A stretch of 64,000 nucleotides of DNA from Lachnospiraceae bacterium (GCA_029219245.1 JAQXTA010000041.1:124001-188000); one strand, 5' to 3'. Positions 7,336 through 17,227 are shown, counted from the first letter of the stretch. The notes: generated by a model not told the origin, from the letters alone. Made by a program: numbers and translations.

Positions 7336-8994
7336 ATGAAAATACACAAAAGAGATGTTTCGGTAAAAGGAAGAAACCGGAGAGTGAAGAATAATGTAAC
7401 GGTGTATGCCGGGATTATTACCTATATGATAGGTCTTTTTATCCGGATTCCATTGTCCAGAGTTATTGGTGATGCGGGAATCGGATTAGCAGCTCCGGCT
7501 TTGGAATTGTCTTTTCTGGCCACTTTTATTTTTTCGTATGGTATTTCCAGGACAATGACCGGCTTAATCCGGTACCGTATAAAGAGAGAACAGTATAAGA
7601 GTGCACAGAAAGTATTTCATATGGCATTTAAGGTGGCATTGTTATGGTCTGTACTACTGGCGGCAGTCTTGTTTGTCTGTTCCGGATTCTTTTCAGAAAT
7701 CATCGTATTAGAGGCGATGAGCAGAAAAGCAGTTATAGCGGCTGCTCCGGTGATTCTCCTTTCGGGAATGCTTAGTGTTTTCAGAGGCTATTTTAATGGA
7801 AACGGTTTTGCCATTCTTGTGTCGCAATCCCAGTATATTGAGAAAATCGCGATGCTTGTCTGTATGCTTGCAGGTGGAGGGATGGTTTATGGATATGGTG
7901 AAAAGGTAGCAGCGCTTTTGCAAAACCCTATGGTTGCCTATGCCTACGGGGCACTTGGTGCTATCCTTGGCTTTATGATTGCAGAACTGATTACGTTAAT
8001 CTATCTGCTGTTTGTGTTCGGTATCTATTCCGGTACATGGAAAAGCCAGCTAATGCAGGATAGTGGCAGAAGGTTGGAAACCAATGGCGAAATTATAGGA
8101 ATGTTGTTTGGAAATGGTTTTCCGGCGGCTGTTATAGTGGTACTTTTGAATCTTTTTATGCTGATTGATCAGCGCTTTTTTAACTACTGCATGAATCGTA
8201 CCGGACAGGGAGAGATGCGGACGGCTTTGTGGGGGGCTTATTACGGTAAATTTGCCGTACTGATTGGTCTTGGCTGCGCACTTGTGTGTCTTGCGGTTCA
8301 TGGTTATGTCGGGAAAATAGCAATGGCATATGAAAAAGAAGAATATCGCATGATGCGTGACCGGATTGGCAGTGCAGTCAAAAAACTTTGTATAACTGCT
8401 TTTCCGATAGCCATTTATCTTGCTGTATTAGCGGAACCGTTTGTTAAGGGAATATACAAGGGTGAAAATGGACTGGCAATCGATATGCTTCGAAGAGGTA
8501 CTATTATTGTCATTTTTTATGGAATTGCTTATTTATTTGGGCAGTTAATGTTGAAGCTGCATATGACAAAGGAATTGTTCCTTTCCTGTTTGATTGCGCT
8601 TGCAGTTCATCTGGCTGCTGTTTATCTTCTGGTACGCAAGGCATTATTAGGGGGAAACGGAGTCGTATATTCTGTGATTCTTTTTACGGGAGTGCTTGCT
8701 GTACTGTGCTTCCTGTTTCTGGCAAGGAAACTGAAGTACCGGCAGGAGTGGGTTATACCGGTCGCTTTTCCGGCTTTAGCAGCTTGTGTGGCTGGACTGG
8801 TTGTAATGCTTTTAAATAAGCTGCTGCTTGGTATGGCAGGAGAATTGCTTACGATTCTTGTAAGCTGCCTTGTAGGCACTGTTTTATATGTGATTTTGCT
8901 TATGGTGCTTCGGGTACTGAATGAGGGAGAAATCGCAAAGTTCCCATTTGGTAGTCTTTTTATAACATTGGGCAGGATGATAGGCGTTTTATAA
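7336..8994 (+). CDS. MATE/SpoVB-type polysaccharide flippase
   Basis: With the ATG at 7336, preceded by GGAAGG at 7318, the protein has 552 residues and about 14 hydrophobic helices. It fits the MOP exporter superfamily (SpoVB/MurJ/Wzx branch), whose members flip lipid-linked sugars across the membrane. Signs are the N-terminal helix with GIITYMIGLFIRIPLSRVIG, a repeated second half, and loops rich in basic residues between helices. An in-frame TTG at 7294 would place the start inside ybeY, so it is less likely. In Bacillus SpoVB acts in spore cortex synthesis; this copy next to a yqf cluster may serve peptidoglycan precursor export, but substrate cannot be told. Confidence 0.82.
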   Translation: MKIHKRDVSVKGRNRRVKNNVTVYAGIITYMIGLFIRIPLSRVIGDAGIGLAAPALELSFLATFIFSYGISRTMTGLIRYRIKREQYKSAQKVFHMAFKVALLWSVLLAAVLFVCSGFFSEIIVLEAMSRKAVIAAAPVILLSGMLSVFRGYFNGNGFAILVSQSQYIEKIAMLVCMLAGGGMVYGYGEKVAALLQNPMVAYAYGALGAILGFMIAELITLIYLLFVFGIYSGTWKSQLMQDSGRRLETNGEIIGMLFGNGFPAAVIVVLLNLFMLIDQRFFNYCMNRTGQGEMRTALWGAYYGKFAVLIGLGCALVCLAVHGYVGKIAMAYEKEEYRMMRDRIGSAVKKLCITAFPIAIYLAVLAEPFVKGIYKGENGLAIDMLRRGTIIVIFYGIAYLFGQLMLKLHMTKELFLSCLIALAVHLAAVYLLVRKALLGGNGVVYSVILFTGVLAVLCFLFLARKLKYRQEWVIPVAFPALAACVAGLVVMLLNKLLLGMAGELLTILVSCLVGTVLYVILLMVLRVLNEGEIAKFPFGSLFITLGRMIGVL

Positions 8995-9075
8995 TGGATA
9001 AAACTGAATAAAAAGTTTTTTTTGACTGATACTGATTATAAAAGAGTTTTCAAAGAAAGGCATGGCTTATCGAAA

Positions 9076-9702
9076 ATGAAATTTATAAAACGTATCAGTC
9101 TTTTTGTTGTGGTAGGTGGATTGTTTTTTCTATCCGGCAGTTATACAATGCTGAAGCTGGAACAATTTTTTTATCCAAAACGGTATGAACAACAGCAAAA
9201 AATGACAGAAACAAAATCGGAAAAAGAACAGATTATTGAGGCGGCTGTTGATGATGCACCGGTCATTACGGCAGATACGGTTTATTTAATAGAAAAGGTA
9301 AATCTGTCAGACGGAACTGTTGAAGAAAAGGAAGAAGCTATTCCGGTCAAATATATCGGTCTGGACAGAGATAGTCTGATAAAAGAATTAAAAGAGTATG
9401 ATAAGAACCCGGCATTGACAGACTTGGAACAGGGATTTGAAACCATTGAATTGTCCGGTTTTTCCAAGGACAGAGTTGTTATTTGTAAATATTATCGTCC
9501 CGAAAAAAAGGACGAGGGATTTTATCTGATGGTAGCAGACCATTTTGTAATCGTTTATAAAGAAGATAAAAAAACAATTTATATGAATACCGATATTTTA
9601 TTGGAAAATTTAAGTCCGGCACTACAGGAAGAAATTATGAAGGGAAAATATATGAAGAATGAGCAGGAACTATATAATTTTCTTGAGTCTTATTCCAGTT
9701 AG
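9076..9702 (+). CDS. Secreted or membrane-anchored protein, possibly BofC-like at its C-terminus
   Basis: The 208-residue protein has one N-terminal hydrophobic segment at about residues 8-25 (FVVVGGLFFLSG) after basic residues, then a soluble extracytoplasmic domain rich in Lys, Glu and Asp. I prefer the ATG at 9076 with GAAAGG at 9055 over a TTG at 9022. The last 50 residues, with the pattern Y-M-N-T-D-I-L-L-E-N-L and E-L-Y-N-F-L-E-S-Y, recall the C-terminal domain of BofC, a forespore signalling protein of Bacillus, but the match is by eye only. It follows the flippase closely and may share its transcript. Confidence 0.6.
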   Translation: MKFIKRISLFVVVGGLFFLSGSYTMLKLEQFFYPKRYEQQQKMTETKSEKEQIIEAAVDDAPVITADTVYLIEKVNLSDGTVEEKEEAIPVKYIGLDRDSLIKELKEYDKNPALTDLEQGFETIELSGFSKDRVVICKYYRPEKKDEGFYLMVADHFVIVYKEDKKTIYMNTDILLENLSPALQEEIMKGKYMKNEQELYNFLESYSS

Positions 9703-9758
9703 TGCTATGATAAAAAATAGTGTAGTTTTGATGATAGAGGAAAGATATCAGGAGAATA

Positions 9759-11030
9759 ATGAGAAAGAAAATTGCAGTAATCGGCGGTGGCGCAGCCGGA
9801 ATGATGGCAGCCTTGCAGGCAGCCAGAGCCGGAGCAGATGTAGAACTTTATGAAAGAAATGACAGGGTAGGGAAAAAACTGCTTGCAACCGGAAACGGAA
9901 AATGCAATTTTTCCAATACAGAAATGAGTGTACATGCTTATTATGGCAGTGCGGTTTCTTTGTATGATACTTTATTTCCGATATTTGGTGTTAAGGAAAC
10001 GGTTGACTTTTTTAGTCAAGAAGGTATGCTGATAAAAGATCGTAACGGGTATCTGTACCCGGCATCGGAACAGGCTTCCACAGTTCAGGATATTCTGCGT
10101 TATGCATTGGAGCAGAGCCATGTAAGTATTTATACGGAAGCAAAGGTAGAAACGATTATGCCACTTGAAGACGGCAGTTTTCAAATAAAAGTGGCGGATA
10201 AGAAGAATGATGCAAGACCGGAATGTTATCATGCCGTCATAATTGCCTGTGGAGGAAAAGCAGCACCAAAGACAGGTTCGGACGGAAACGGCTTTATTCT
10301 GGCAAAAAAGTTGGGGCATCATGTGACACCGGTTGTTCCGGCATTGGTACAGTTACGTTGTAAAGAGGAGTTTTTGAAAAGTGTATCCGGTGTACGAAGT
10401 AATGCAGAACTGACTCTCTTTATTGATGAAAAAGAGAAGTACTGCGTGCAGGGGGAATTGCAGCTTACTGACTATGGTATTTCCGGAATTCCGGTTTTTC
10501 AATTCAGCAGAGAGGCGGCATACGCACTTTTACAAAACAGAAGAGTAACGGTAGCAATCAATTTTTTGTCGCAGTTTACAGAAACAGAATATGTACTTTT
10601 CTGGCAAAATCGATGGAAAAAGCTGGAAGAATGTGAACATCAGTCAGGAAAGGCTGAGGAAACGTTAGAACAGTTCTTAACCGGCATTGCCAATAAAAAA
10701 ATCAATCAGCTTGTGATTCGTTTAGCAGGCTGTAAGCCATTAGAGAAAGCCGCTACTTTAAAGCGAGCGCAAAGAGAAAAAATTGAAAAATTGTATCGTA
10801 ATCTTATTGTGACGGTACAGGCGGCTAATGGATTTGAACAGGCACAGGTCAGTGCAGGAGGTGTTGAAGCAGGGGAATTGTATGCAGATACACTGGAATC
10901 AAGAATTGTTCCGAATTTGTATTTTGCCGGAGAAATCATCGATATGGATGGTATCTGTGGAGGCTATAATCTGCAGTGGGCATGGACAAGCGGGTATATC
11001 GCAGGACGTGCAGCAGTAGGAAGAAAATAG
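9759..11030 (+). CDS. FAD/NAD(P)-dependent oxidoreductase, HI0933/BaiN family
   Basis: This 423-residue flavoprotein has the N-terminal Rossmann motif IGGGAAGMMAALQAA at residues 7-21, followed by R-V-G-K-K-L-L-A-T-G-N-G-K-C-N-F-S-N, which is diagnostic of the HI0933-like family. The C-terminal FAD contact is F-A-G-E-I-I-D-M-D-G-I-C-G-G-Y-N-L-Q-W-A. Family members are named after BaiN, a bile-acid dehydroxylation reductase, but most are of unknown substrate. It precedes a second FAD enzyme by 23 bases, suggesting an operon that continues into proB. Confidence 0.88.
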   Translation: MRKKIAVIGGGAAGMMAALQAARAGADVELYERNDRVGKKLLATGNGKCNFSNTEMSVHAYYGSAVSLYDTLFPIFGVKETVDFFSQEGMLIKDRNGYLYPASEQASTVQDILRYALEQSHVSIYTEAKVETIMPLEDGSFQIKVADKKNDARPECYHAVIIACGGKAAPKTGSDGNGFILAKKLGHHVTPVVPALVQLRCKEEFLKSVSGVRSNAELTLFIDEKEKYCVQGELQLTDYGISGIPVFQFSREAAYALLQNRRVTVAINFLSQFTETEYVLFWQNRWKKLEECEHQSGKAEETLEQFLTGIANKKINQLVIRLAGCKPLEKAATLKRAQREKIEKLYRNLIVTVQAANGFEQAQVSAGGVEAGELYADTLESRIVPNLYFAGEIIDMDGICGGYNLQWAWTSGYIAGRAAVGRK

Positions 11031-11053
11031 GTAAGGTTCATTAAAGTATAAGT

Positions 11054-12715
11054 ATGATAAGAATTAATCAGATAAAAGTGCCGCTTACCCATACACAGGA
11101 AGATTTACTGGGGAAGGCCGCAAAAACATTACATATCGCAAAAGAAGAGATATTATCATGGCAGATTGTGAAAAAATCCATTGATGCCAGAAAGAAACCG
11201 GAAATTTATGTGATTTATGTGTTGGAAGTAAGCGTAAAACGAGAAGAATATATTCTGAAACATGCAAAGGGCAGCCAGTTTCAGAGGGCAGAGAATAAAA
11301 AATATATATTTCCTGCACCCGGAAATCTTCCGCTTACCAAGCGACCGGTCGTTATCGGAACCGGACCTGCCGGGCTATTCTGCGGTTATCTGCTGGCAAA
11401 ACATGGTTACCGGCCAATTCTTTTGGAGCGTGGCAGGGATGTGGAGAACCGCCGGAAGGATGTTGAAACGTTCTGGGAAACAGGTATTTTAAATCCAGAT
11501 TCAAATGTCCAGTTTGGAGAAGGCGGTGCGGGAACTTTCTCCGATGGGAAACTAAATACGTTGGTAAAAGATAAATACGGCAGAAATAAGGAGGTTCTTC
11601 GAATTTTTGTAGAAGCAGGAGCCCCGGAAGAAATCTTATATGAAGCCAAACCACATATCGGAACGGATGTACTAATGCGTGTTGTAAAAAATATGCGGGA
11701 GCAGATTCTTTCATGGGGTGGAGAGGTACGCTTTGAAAGCAGAGTAACAAAGCTGGTGATAGAAAACAAGATTCAGGAGGAAATTCCGCAGAATCCCCCA
11801 AATCTTTCTTCGCGTATAATTAAAGGAATTATTATTAACGACAGGGAACAGATAGATGCGGATGTTGTCGTGCTTGCTATCGGACATAGTGCGAGAGATA
11901 CGTTTGAGATGCTGTATGAACATATGATTCCGATGGAGGCAAAAGCCTTTGCAGTTGGATTACGGGTAGAACATCCGCGGAAAATGATAAATCAGATACA
12001 GTACGGTATGGAAGAGAGCAGATACCTTCCTGCGGCAAGCTATAAAATAACAGCGCAGACAAGCAATGGAAGAGGCGTGTATTCTTTTTGTATGTGTCCG
12101 GGAGGTTATGTGGTAAATGCTTCGTCGGAAAACAAGAGGCTTGCCATAAACGGTATGAGCTACAGTGGCAGAAATGGCGATAACAGCAACAGCGCGATTA
12201 TCGTTACCGTTACACCCGAGGACTATGGAGATAATTCACCTCTATCCGGGATTGCCTTTCAGCGTAGTCTGGAAGAAAAAGCTTATGCAATCGGTCAGGG
12301 AAGTGTTCCGGTGGAAACCTATGGTGTTTTTCAAAAAGCAGTTACCGGAAAGCAGGAGAAACCCTCGGAGATTTTAAAGAAATATCCGTCTTTTGTTCCG
12401 ACGATCAAAGGAAGGTACCGACAGGCTCCGGTGCATGAGATTTTACCGGAAGCATTACAGAAATCTTTTGTGGAAGGAATGGAACAGTTTGGCAGGATAC
12501 TGCCGGGATTTGATGACAGCGGAGCATATGTTTCGGGAATTGAGAGCAGAACCTCGTCCCCTGTCCGTATTTCCAGAGATGAAACGGGGCAATCGGAAAT
12601 AGCCGGATTATATCCTTGTGGGGAAGGAGCGGGCTATGCGGGAGGAATTACCTCGGCAGCTATGGACGGAATGTTAATTGCAGAGAAAATTGCAAGTGTA
12701 TATTATGCAGAATAG
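11054..12715 (+). CDS. FAD-dependent oxidoreductase of the conserved NAD(FAD)-utilising dehydrogenase family
   Basis: At 553 residues the protein starts with an extra N-terminal domain of about 95 residues (RINQIKVPLTHTQEDLLG), then the dinucleotide motif V-I-G-T-G-P-A-G-L-F-C-G-Y at about 96, an R-G-R-D-V-E-N-R-R-K block, N-V-Q-F-G-E-G-G-A-G-T-F-S-D-G-K-L, and at the C-terminus Y-P-C-G-E-G-A-G-Y-A-G-G-I-T-S-A. This architecture is a widespread uncharacterised flavoprotein family in Firmicutes. The substrate is not known. The 3' end overlaps the upstream in-frame codons of proB but not its chosen start. Confidence 0.85.
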   Translation: MIRINQIKVPLTHTQEDLLGKAAKTLHIAKEEILSWQIVKKSIDARKKPEIYVIYVLEVSVKREEYILKHAKGSQFQRAENKKYIFPAPGNLPLTKRPVVIGTGPAGLFCGYLLAKHGYRPILLERGRDVENRRKDVETFWETGILNPDSNVQFGEGGAGTFSDGKLNTLVKDKYGRNKEVLRIFVEAGAPEEILYEAKPHIGTDVLMRVVKNMREQILSWGGEVRFESRVTKLVIENKIQEEIPQNPPNLSSRIIKGIIINDREQIDADVVVLAIGHSARDTFEMLYEHMIPMEAKAFAVGLRVEHPRKMINQIQYGMEESRYLPAASYKITAQTSNGRGVYSFCMCPGGYVVNASSENKRLAINGMSYSGRNGDNSNSAIIVTVTPEDYGDNSPLSGIAFQRSLEEKAYAIGQGSVPVETYGVFQKAVTGKQEKPSEILKKYPSFVPTIKGRYRQAPVHEILPEALQKSFVEGMEQFGRILPGFDDSGAYVSGIESRTSSPVRISRDETGQSEIAGLYPCGEGAGYAGGITSAAMDGMLIAEKIASVYYAE

Positions 12716-12728
12716 AGAGGAAAAGGAA

Positions 12729-13586
12729 ATGGAGAACTTCAGAGAACGGATTAAGGATAAAAAGAGAATTGTAATTAAAATCGGTTCTTCTTCTTTACAA
12801 CATGCAGAAACAGGAGATCTGGATTACACGAAACTGGATGTCTTAGTACGGGAGCTGTGTGATTTACGAAACCAGGGAAAAGACGTGGTACTCGTTACCT
12901 CCGGTGCCATAGCAGTCGGTAAGAAGGCAGTACATTTAAAAGACAGTAAGGAGGACAATCCGATTGCTGTTAAACAGGCCTGTGCTGCAGTAGGACAGGC
13001 TAGGCTGATGATGACGTACCAGAAAATTTTTGCAGAATACAATCAGGTGGCAGCACAGATTCTGATGACCAAAAATACGATAGTAGATAATCTGAATCGT
13101 TTTAATGCCCAGAATACCTTTGCGGAATTGTTTAAACTTGGTGTGATTCCGATTGTCAATGAAAATGATACGGTTGCAACCTATGAAATTGAAATTGGTG
13201 ATAATGATACGCTTTCTGCGATTGTTGCCTCTTTGGTAGGGGCGGATTTACTGGTATTGCTGTCGGATATCGATGGCTTATATACGGATGATCCGAGAAA
13301 AAATCCGAATGCGGAGTTTATTGAAATCGTAGAAGAATTGACAGATGACTTGATGAATATGGGAAAGGCTACTACCGGAAGCAGCGTTGGAACAGGTGGC
13401 ATGAACACCAAACTACAGGCGGCCAAGATTGCCAACAGCACCGGAGTCGATATGATTATCGCCAACAGCAGAGATATTAAAGTCATCCATCGTATTTTGG
13501 ACGGCAGAAACATCGGAACCTTGTTCCTGGCACATAAAGACAATCAGTTTGATTTGCCGCTGTATGTACAGCAGATGCATAAATAA
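12729..13586 (+). CDS. proB: Glutamate 5-kinase ProB
   Basis: ProB phosphorylates glutamate to gamma-glutamyl phosphate, the first step of proline synthesis. The amino acid kinase fold is shown by V-I-K-I-G-S-S-S-L near residue 14, TSGAIAVG near 57, a central N-E-N-D-T-V and G-D-N-D-T-L-S-A block, and the C-terminal G-S-S-V-G-T-G-G-M-N-T-K. The ATG at 12729 follows GAGAGG with 8 bases of spacing; the 285-residue product ends after the kinase domain, so the PUA domain of the enteric enzyme is absent. proA follows two genes later, so the window carries both early proline enzymes. Confidence 0.95.
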   Translation: MENFRERIKDKKRIVIKIGSSSLQHAETGDLDYTKLDVLVRELCDLRNQGKDVVLVTSGAIAVGKKAVHLKDSKEDNPIAVKQACAAVGQARLMMTYQKIFAEYNQVAAQILMTKNTIVDNLNRFNAQNTFAELFKLGVIPIVNENDTVATYEIEIGDNDTLSAIVASLVGADLLVLLSDIDGLYTDDPRKNPNAEFIEIVEELTDDLMNMGKATTGSSVGTGGMNTKLQAAKIANSTGVDMIIANSRDIKVIHRILDGRNIGTLFLAHKDNQFDLPLYVQQMHK

Positions 13587-13606
13587 AATCAGAGAGGATT
13601 AGAACA

Positions 13607-13852
13607 ATGGATGAATCATCCAAAAAAGGAACCGTAGAGGAAATGGTACAGCGGATTAACGAACTATATCATAAATCCAAGGCAGAAGGCCTGACGGACG
13701 AAGAAAAAAAAGAGCAGGCAGAGCTTCGCAGTGCATATATTGCCAATGTAAAGACTAATTTAAGAGGACAGCTCAATAACATTTCTATTGTGGAAAAGGA
13801 TGGTTCCATAACGGATTTAGGTGAAAAATACGGACACAAAGGAACGCATTGA
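13607..13852 (+). CDS. DUF896 (YnzC family) small protein
   Basis: The 81-residue protein matches the DUF896/YnzC family of small helical-hairpin proteins. Family features seen are V-Q-R-I-N-E-L-Y-H-K-S-K-A-E-G-L-T-D-E-E, then R-S-A-Y-I-A-N-V-K-T-N-L-R-G-Q-L, and the C-terminal K-Y-G-H-K-G. The Bacillus member is linked to the SOS response; that role is not shown here because I see no LexA site. The gene sits between proB and the formyl-THF cyclo-ligase with short gaps and has AGAGAGGATTAG upstream. Confidence 0.88.
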   Translation: MDESSKKGTVEEMVQRINELYHKSKAEGLTDEEKKEQAELRSAYIANVKTNLRGQLNNISIVEKDGSITDLGEKYGHKGTH

Positions 13853-13858
13853 TTTCAT

Positions 13859-14488
13859 ATGATAAATGTAGAAAAACAGGTAAATTTATCGGAAAAGAAG
13901 AAATGTCTGAGAAAGCAGATATTAAAAATCCGGAACGAGATGCCGCAGAGAGAACGGCAGGAAAAGAGTGAGGAAATCCGGCAAAAATTGTATCAGTTGC
14001 CAGACTATCAAAAAGCAGATGTAATTTTTGCTTATGTGGATTATCAGACGGAAGTAATTACAACACCGATTCTTGAAAAAGCAATTACAGATGGAAAAGA
14101 AGTCTATTGTCCGAGGGTGGATGGTATGGAGATGGACTTTTACCGGATTATGGGACTGGAAGATCTTGCAGAAGGCTACAAAGGAATCCGGGAACCGTTA
14201 CCGGAAACAGAACGAATGTATACCGCATTGGGCAAGGAAGAAAGCAGACGGATTTTCATGTTGATGCCGGGAGCAGTATTTGATAAAGACAGGCATCGTA
14301 TCGGTTACGGGAAAGGATTTTATGACCGTTATCTGAGTCGGATGGAAAATATCGGTATCTTTGTGGCGGCGCTTGCTTATGAAAAACAAATGGTACAAAA
14401 AATACCGGCAGAACCGCATGATATCCGACCGGATATTATCATAACCGAGGAAAATATTTACGGAAATTTTTTAGCAGAAAAGAATTAG
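13859..14488 (+). CDS. 5-formyltetrahydrofolate cyclo-ligase
   Basis: The 209-residue protein belongs to the 5-formyl-THF cyclo-ligase (MTHFS) family, which converts 5-formyl-THF with ATP to 5,10-methenyl-THF in folate recycling. The N-terminal K-x-L-R-K-Q-I-L-K-I-R-N-E-M and the ATP/folate site R-I-G-Y-G-K-G-F-Y-D-R-Y-L at about residue 150 are clear. The start ATG at 13859 lies six bases after the preceding stop with only a weak GGAACG site at 13841, so it probably depends on coupled translation. Confidence 0.92.
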   Translation: MINVEKQVNLSEKKKCLRKQILKIRNEMPQRERQEKSEEIRQKLYQLPDYQKADVIFAYVDYQTEVITTPILEKAITDGKEVYCPRVDGMEMDFYRIMGLEDLAEGYKGIREPLPETERMYTALGKEESRRIFMLMPGAVFDKDRHRIGYGKGFYDRYLSRMENIGIFVAALAYEKQMVQKIPAEPHDIRPDIIITEENIYGNFLAEKN

Positions 14489-14515
14489 AAATAATTGATG
14501 AAAAGAGGAGGCTAC

Positions 14516-15763
14516 ATGGAGAATTTAAAGACAATCGGACAAAAAGCAGTAGCAGCAAAGTATATTTTACAAAGTCTGTCCACTGAGAAAAAGAATCGTG
14601 CCTTAAAAGCGGTTGCTGAAGCTTTTGAAGCAAGAAAGCAGGAAATGATAGAAGCAAATGCAAAGGATTTGGAAATCGGGGAAGCAAACGGAATGCATCT
14701 GGGAATGATTGACCGTCTTAGATTAACAGAAGATAGAATTTCCGGTATGGCTGAGGGCTTGCTTCAGATTACCGAATTACCGGATCCACTTGGGGAAGTA
14801 TTGGAGAAATTTGAAAGGCCGAATGGACTTCGGATTTCCAAAGTGCGTGTGCCGCTTGGAGTTATCGGCATTATTTATGAGTCCAGACCGAATGTGACCG
14901 CAGATGCTTTCGGTTTATGCTTTAAATCCGGAAACGCAGTGATTTTAAAAGGTGGAAAGGATGCCATTCATTCCAATATTGCTATTGCCAATATCATTCG
15001 TGAAACATTGGAAGGTGAAGGAATACCGGCAGATGCGGTTCTTCTGATTACGGATACCGACAGACAGATAACGAATGAATTTATGAAGCTGAATCAGTAT
15101 GTGGATGTGCTGATTCCAAGAGGAGGCGCAGGCCTGATTCGGACGGTAGTGGAGAACAGTACGATTCCGGTTATTGAAACGGGAACCGGAAACTGCCATA
15201 TTTATATCGATGAAGATGCGGATATTGAGAAAGCGATTCCGATTATCATCAATGCCAAAACACAACGTATCGGTGTGTGCAATTCCTGTGAATCACTGGT
15301 AATTCACGAAAAGATTGCGGATAAAGTTCTTCCGGCACTGGAAAAAGCACTTCATGAGAAAAATGTAGAGATACGTGCGGATGAAAAGGCAAGGGAATTT
15401 TTAACAGACTGCAAGGCCGCTTCGGAGGAAGATTTCGGAACAGAATATCTGGATTATATTATTTCCATGAAAACCGTTTCCGGTATTGAAGAAGCTATTG
15501 CACATATTAACCGATATAATACCAGACATTCCGATGCGATTATTACGGAAAATGAGGAACATGCTAAACGGTTTTTACAGGGTGTGGATTCTGCCTGCGT
15601 TTATGTCAATGCATCCACCCGGTTTACCGATGGTTTTGAGTTCGGTTTTGGTGCGGAAATCGGTATCAGTACCCAGAAGCTTCATGCCAGAGGCCCGATG
15701 GGCTTAAAAGAGCTGACAACCTACAAATATACGATTGTCGGAAACGGACAGGTCAGAGGGTAA
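14516..15763 (+). CDS. proA: Gamma-glutamyl phosphate reductase ProA
   Basis: ProA reduces gamma-glutamyl phosphate with NADPH to glutamate semialdehyde, the second proline step. The 415-residue product from the ATG at 14516 has a full GAGGAGG site at 14505-14511; the in-frame ATG at 14495 lacks one. The catalytic cysteine is C255 within G-V-C-N-S-C-E-S, and the [16 protein letters not shown] block near 115-130 is diagnostic of the family. It follows the formyl-THF cyclo-ligase, and the dus gene starts three bases after its stop. Confidence 0.95.
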   Translation: MENLKTIGQKAVAAKYILQSLSTEKKNRALKAVAEAFEARKQEMIEANAKDLEIGEANGMHLGMIDRLRLTEDRISGMAEGLLQITELPDPLGEVLEKFERPNGLRISKVRVPLGVIGIIYESRPNVTADAFGLCFKSGNAVILKGGKDAIHSNIAIANIIRETLEGEGIPADAVLLITDTDRQITNEFMKLNQYVDVLIPRGGAGLIRTVVENSTIPVIETGTGNCHIYIDEDADIEKAIPIIINAKTQRIGVCNSCESLVIHEKIADKVLPALEKALHEKNVEIRADEKAREFLTDCKAASEEDFGTEYLDYIISMKTVSGIEEAIAHINRYNTRHSDAIITENEEHAKRFLQGVDSACVYVNASTRFTDGFEFGFGAEIGISTQKLHARGPMGLKELTTYKYTIVGNGQVRG

Positions 15764-15765
15764 AG

Positions 15766-16734
15766 ATGAGTCAGTATTATCTTGCACCGCTTGAAGGAAT
15801 TACCGGATATGTTTACCGAAATGCCTACCATAAGTATTTTACACCAATGGACAAGTATTTTACGCCTTTTATCGAAACTCATACAAAAAGAAGCTTCAAT
15901 ACAAGGGAATTAAACGATATTTTACCGGAGCATAACGAGGGCATGTATGTTGTGCCTCAGCTCCTCACTAACAATGCAGAGGATTTTATCAGAACCGCAA
16001 AGGACCTTGCGACTATGGGGTATCAAGAAATCAATCTGAATCTTGGCTGTCCTTCGGGAACGGTTACCGCCAGAAAAAAAGGTGCAGGTTTTTTGTCGGT
16101 ACCAAAAGAGCTGGATGTATTTTTAGAGAAGATTCTGGAGCAGATACCGATGGATATTTCAATCAAAACAAGAATTGGTGTCAGCAATCCCGAAGAATTT
16201 GATGAGCTGCTTGCTATTTACAACAAGTATTCATTAAAAGAACTGATTATTCATCCCAGGATACGGGAGGACTTTTACCGGAATAAGCCGAATATGGAAG
16301 TGTTTGGAAAAGCATTGGATAATAGCAAAAATCAGGTCTGCTATAATGGCGATGTCTTTACATGGGAGAATGCTGCTTCGATAACAGCAAAATATCCAAA
16401 GCTGCCTGCTATCATGCTTGGCAGGGGTGTCATTGCAAATCCAATGCTGCCGGAACAGATTATGCAACAATCTGATAGTGATGATGAGTCAAAACAGCGA
16501 GTACGTGCATTCCATGATAAGATTTTAACAGATTATTGCCGGGTAATTTCGGGCGATAAAAATGTTCTATTTAAGATGAAAGAACTATGGACCTATTTAG
16601 GATGTATTTTTACAGAACCGGACAGCTATTGTAAAAAAATTCGTAAGGCAGAAAAAATACGGGAATATGAGCTCATTGTAGATAGTCTCTTCCGGGAGCA
16701 GGAAATCAGGAAAGGAGCAGGATTTCATTTATGA
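15766..16734 (+). CDS. tRNA-dihydrouridine synthase family protein
   Basis: The 322-residue protein is a Dus-family FMN enzyme that reduces uridine to dihydrouridine in tRNA. The N-terminal Y-Y-L-A-P-L-E-G-I-T-G-Y, the catalytic cysteine C95 in L-N-L-G-C-P-S-G-T-V, the H-P-R motif near 165, Y-N-G-D-V near 192 and M-L-G-R-G-V-I-A-N-P near 225 are all present. Within the family it resembles the shorter Clostridia branch rather than DusB. The 3' end overlaps the glyoxalase-fold gene by 4 bases. Confidence 0.9.
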   Translation: MSQYYLAPLEGITGYVYRNAYHKYFTPMDKYFTPFIETHTKRSFNTRELNDILPEHNEGMYVVPQLLTNNAEDFIRTAKDLATMGYQEINLNLGCPSGTVTARKKGAGFLSVPKELDVFLEKILEQIPMDISIKTRIGVSNPEEFDELLAIYNKYSLKELIIHPRIREDFYRNKPNMEVFGKALDNSKNQVCYNGDVFTWENAASITAKYPKLPAIMLGRGVIANPMLPEQIMQQSDSDDESKQRVRAFHDKILTDYCRVISGDKNVLFKMKELWTYLGCIFTEPDSYCKKIRKAEKIREYELIVDSLFREQEIRKGAGFHL

Positions 16735-17117
16735 TAAAAGGAATTCATCACATTTCATTAAAGACAAAGGGATATCAGGAGTTTCAGCAGACGATTGCAT
16801 TTTATCAGGATGTTTTTGCTTTCCGCATGCTTCGGCAATGGGGTGAAGAAGACAATGCAGGCTGTATGCTTACCAATGGAACGCTTATTCTGGAAATTAC
16901 TGCAAACGGAAGTAAAGAGGAGCAGGGAATGAGTCCTTTCCGGCATATTGCTTTTGCGGTAGAAGACCTGGAAACAGAAACGGCTAAGATAAAAGCGCTT
17001 GGATACCATTTTTTCATTGAGCCAGCCGAAAAAAATCTGGGTGGGAATTATCTGATTAAAATTGCATTTTTCTATGGTCCGGCAGGAGAACAGGTTGAGT
17101 TGTTTGAGGAATTATAA
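16731..17117 (+). CDS. Glyoxalase/VOC-fold protein
   Basis: The 128-residue protein has a vicinal-oxygen-chelate fold: M-I-K-G-I-H-H-I-S-L at the start, a central F-R-H-I-A-F-A-V-E-D-L, and P-A-G-E-Q-V-E-L-F-E at the end. The metal-ligand positions His6 or His7, His in the central strand and the final Glu can all be seen, as in lactoylglutathione lyase-like enzymes. The substrate cannot be told. It is translationally coupled to the dus gene (ATGA overlap) and is the last gene before a terminator. Confidence 0.85.
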   Translation: MIKGIHHISLKTKGYQEFQQTIAFYQDVFAFRMLRQWGEEDNAGCMLTNGTLILEITANGSKEEQGMSPFRHIAFAVEDLETETAKIKALGYHFFIEPAEKNLGGNYLIKIAFFYGPAGEQVELFEEL

Positions 17118-17128
17118 GGTAACTTTTT

Positions 17129-17157
17129 AAGATGTGTCAGTCTGGCACATCTTTTTT
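17129..17157 (+). terminator. Intrinsic terminator after the glyoxalase-fold gene
   Basis: The arms AAGATGTG (17129-17136) and CACATCTT (17146-17153) form a perfect 8-base-pair stem with a 9-base loop, followed by a run of T. It lies 12 bases after the stop codon and closes the proline/dus transcript. Confidence 0.85.
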
Positions 17158-17198
17158 AGTGAAAAATGTTTGGCAGTGAAATTTTTTCAATATTTTAG

Positions 17199-17227
17199 TT
17201 GACACCTCTATAAAAATAGAATATTAT
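17199..17227 (+). promoter_or_regulatory. Sigma-A promoter of the metal-efflux operon
   Basis: A consensus TTGACA at 17199-17204 is followed after exactly 17 bases by TATTAT at 17222-17227. The predicted start of transcription falls in the inverted repeat at 17228-17251, which is the expected place for repression by the ArsR-family gene that follows. Confidence 0.8.
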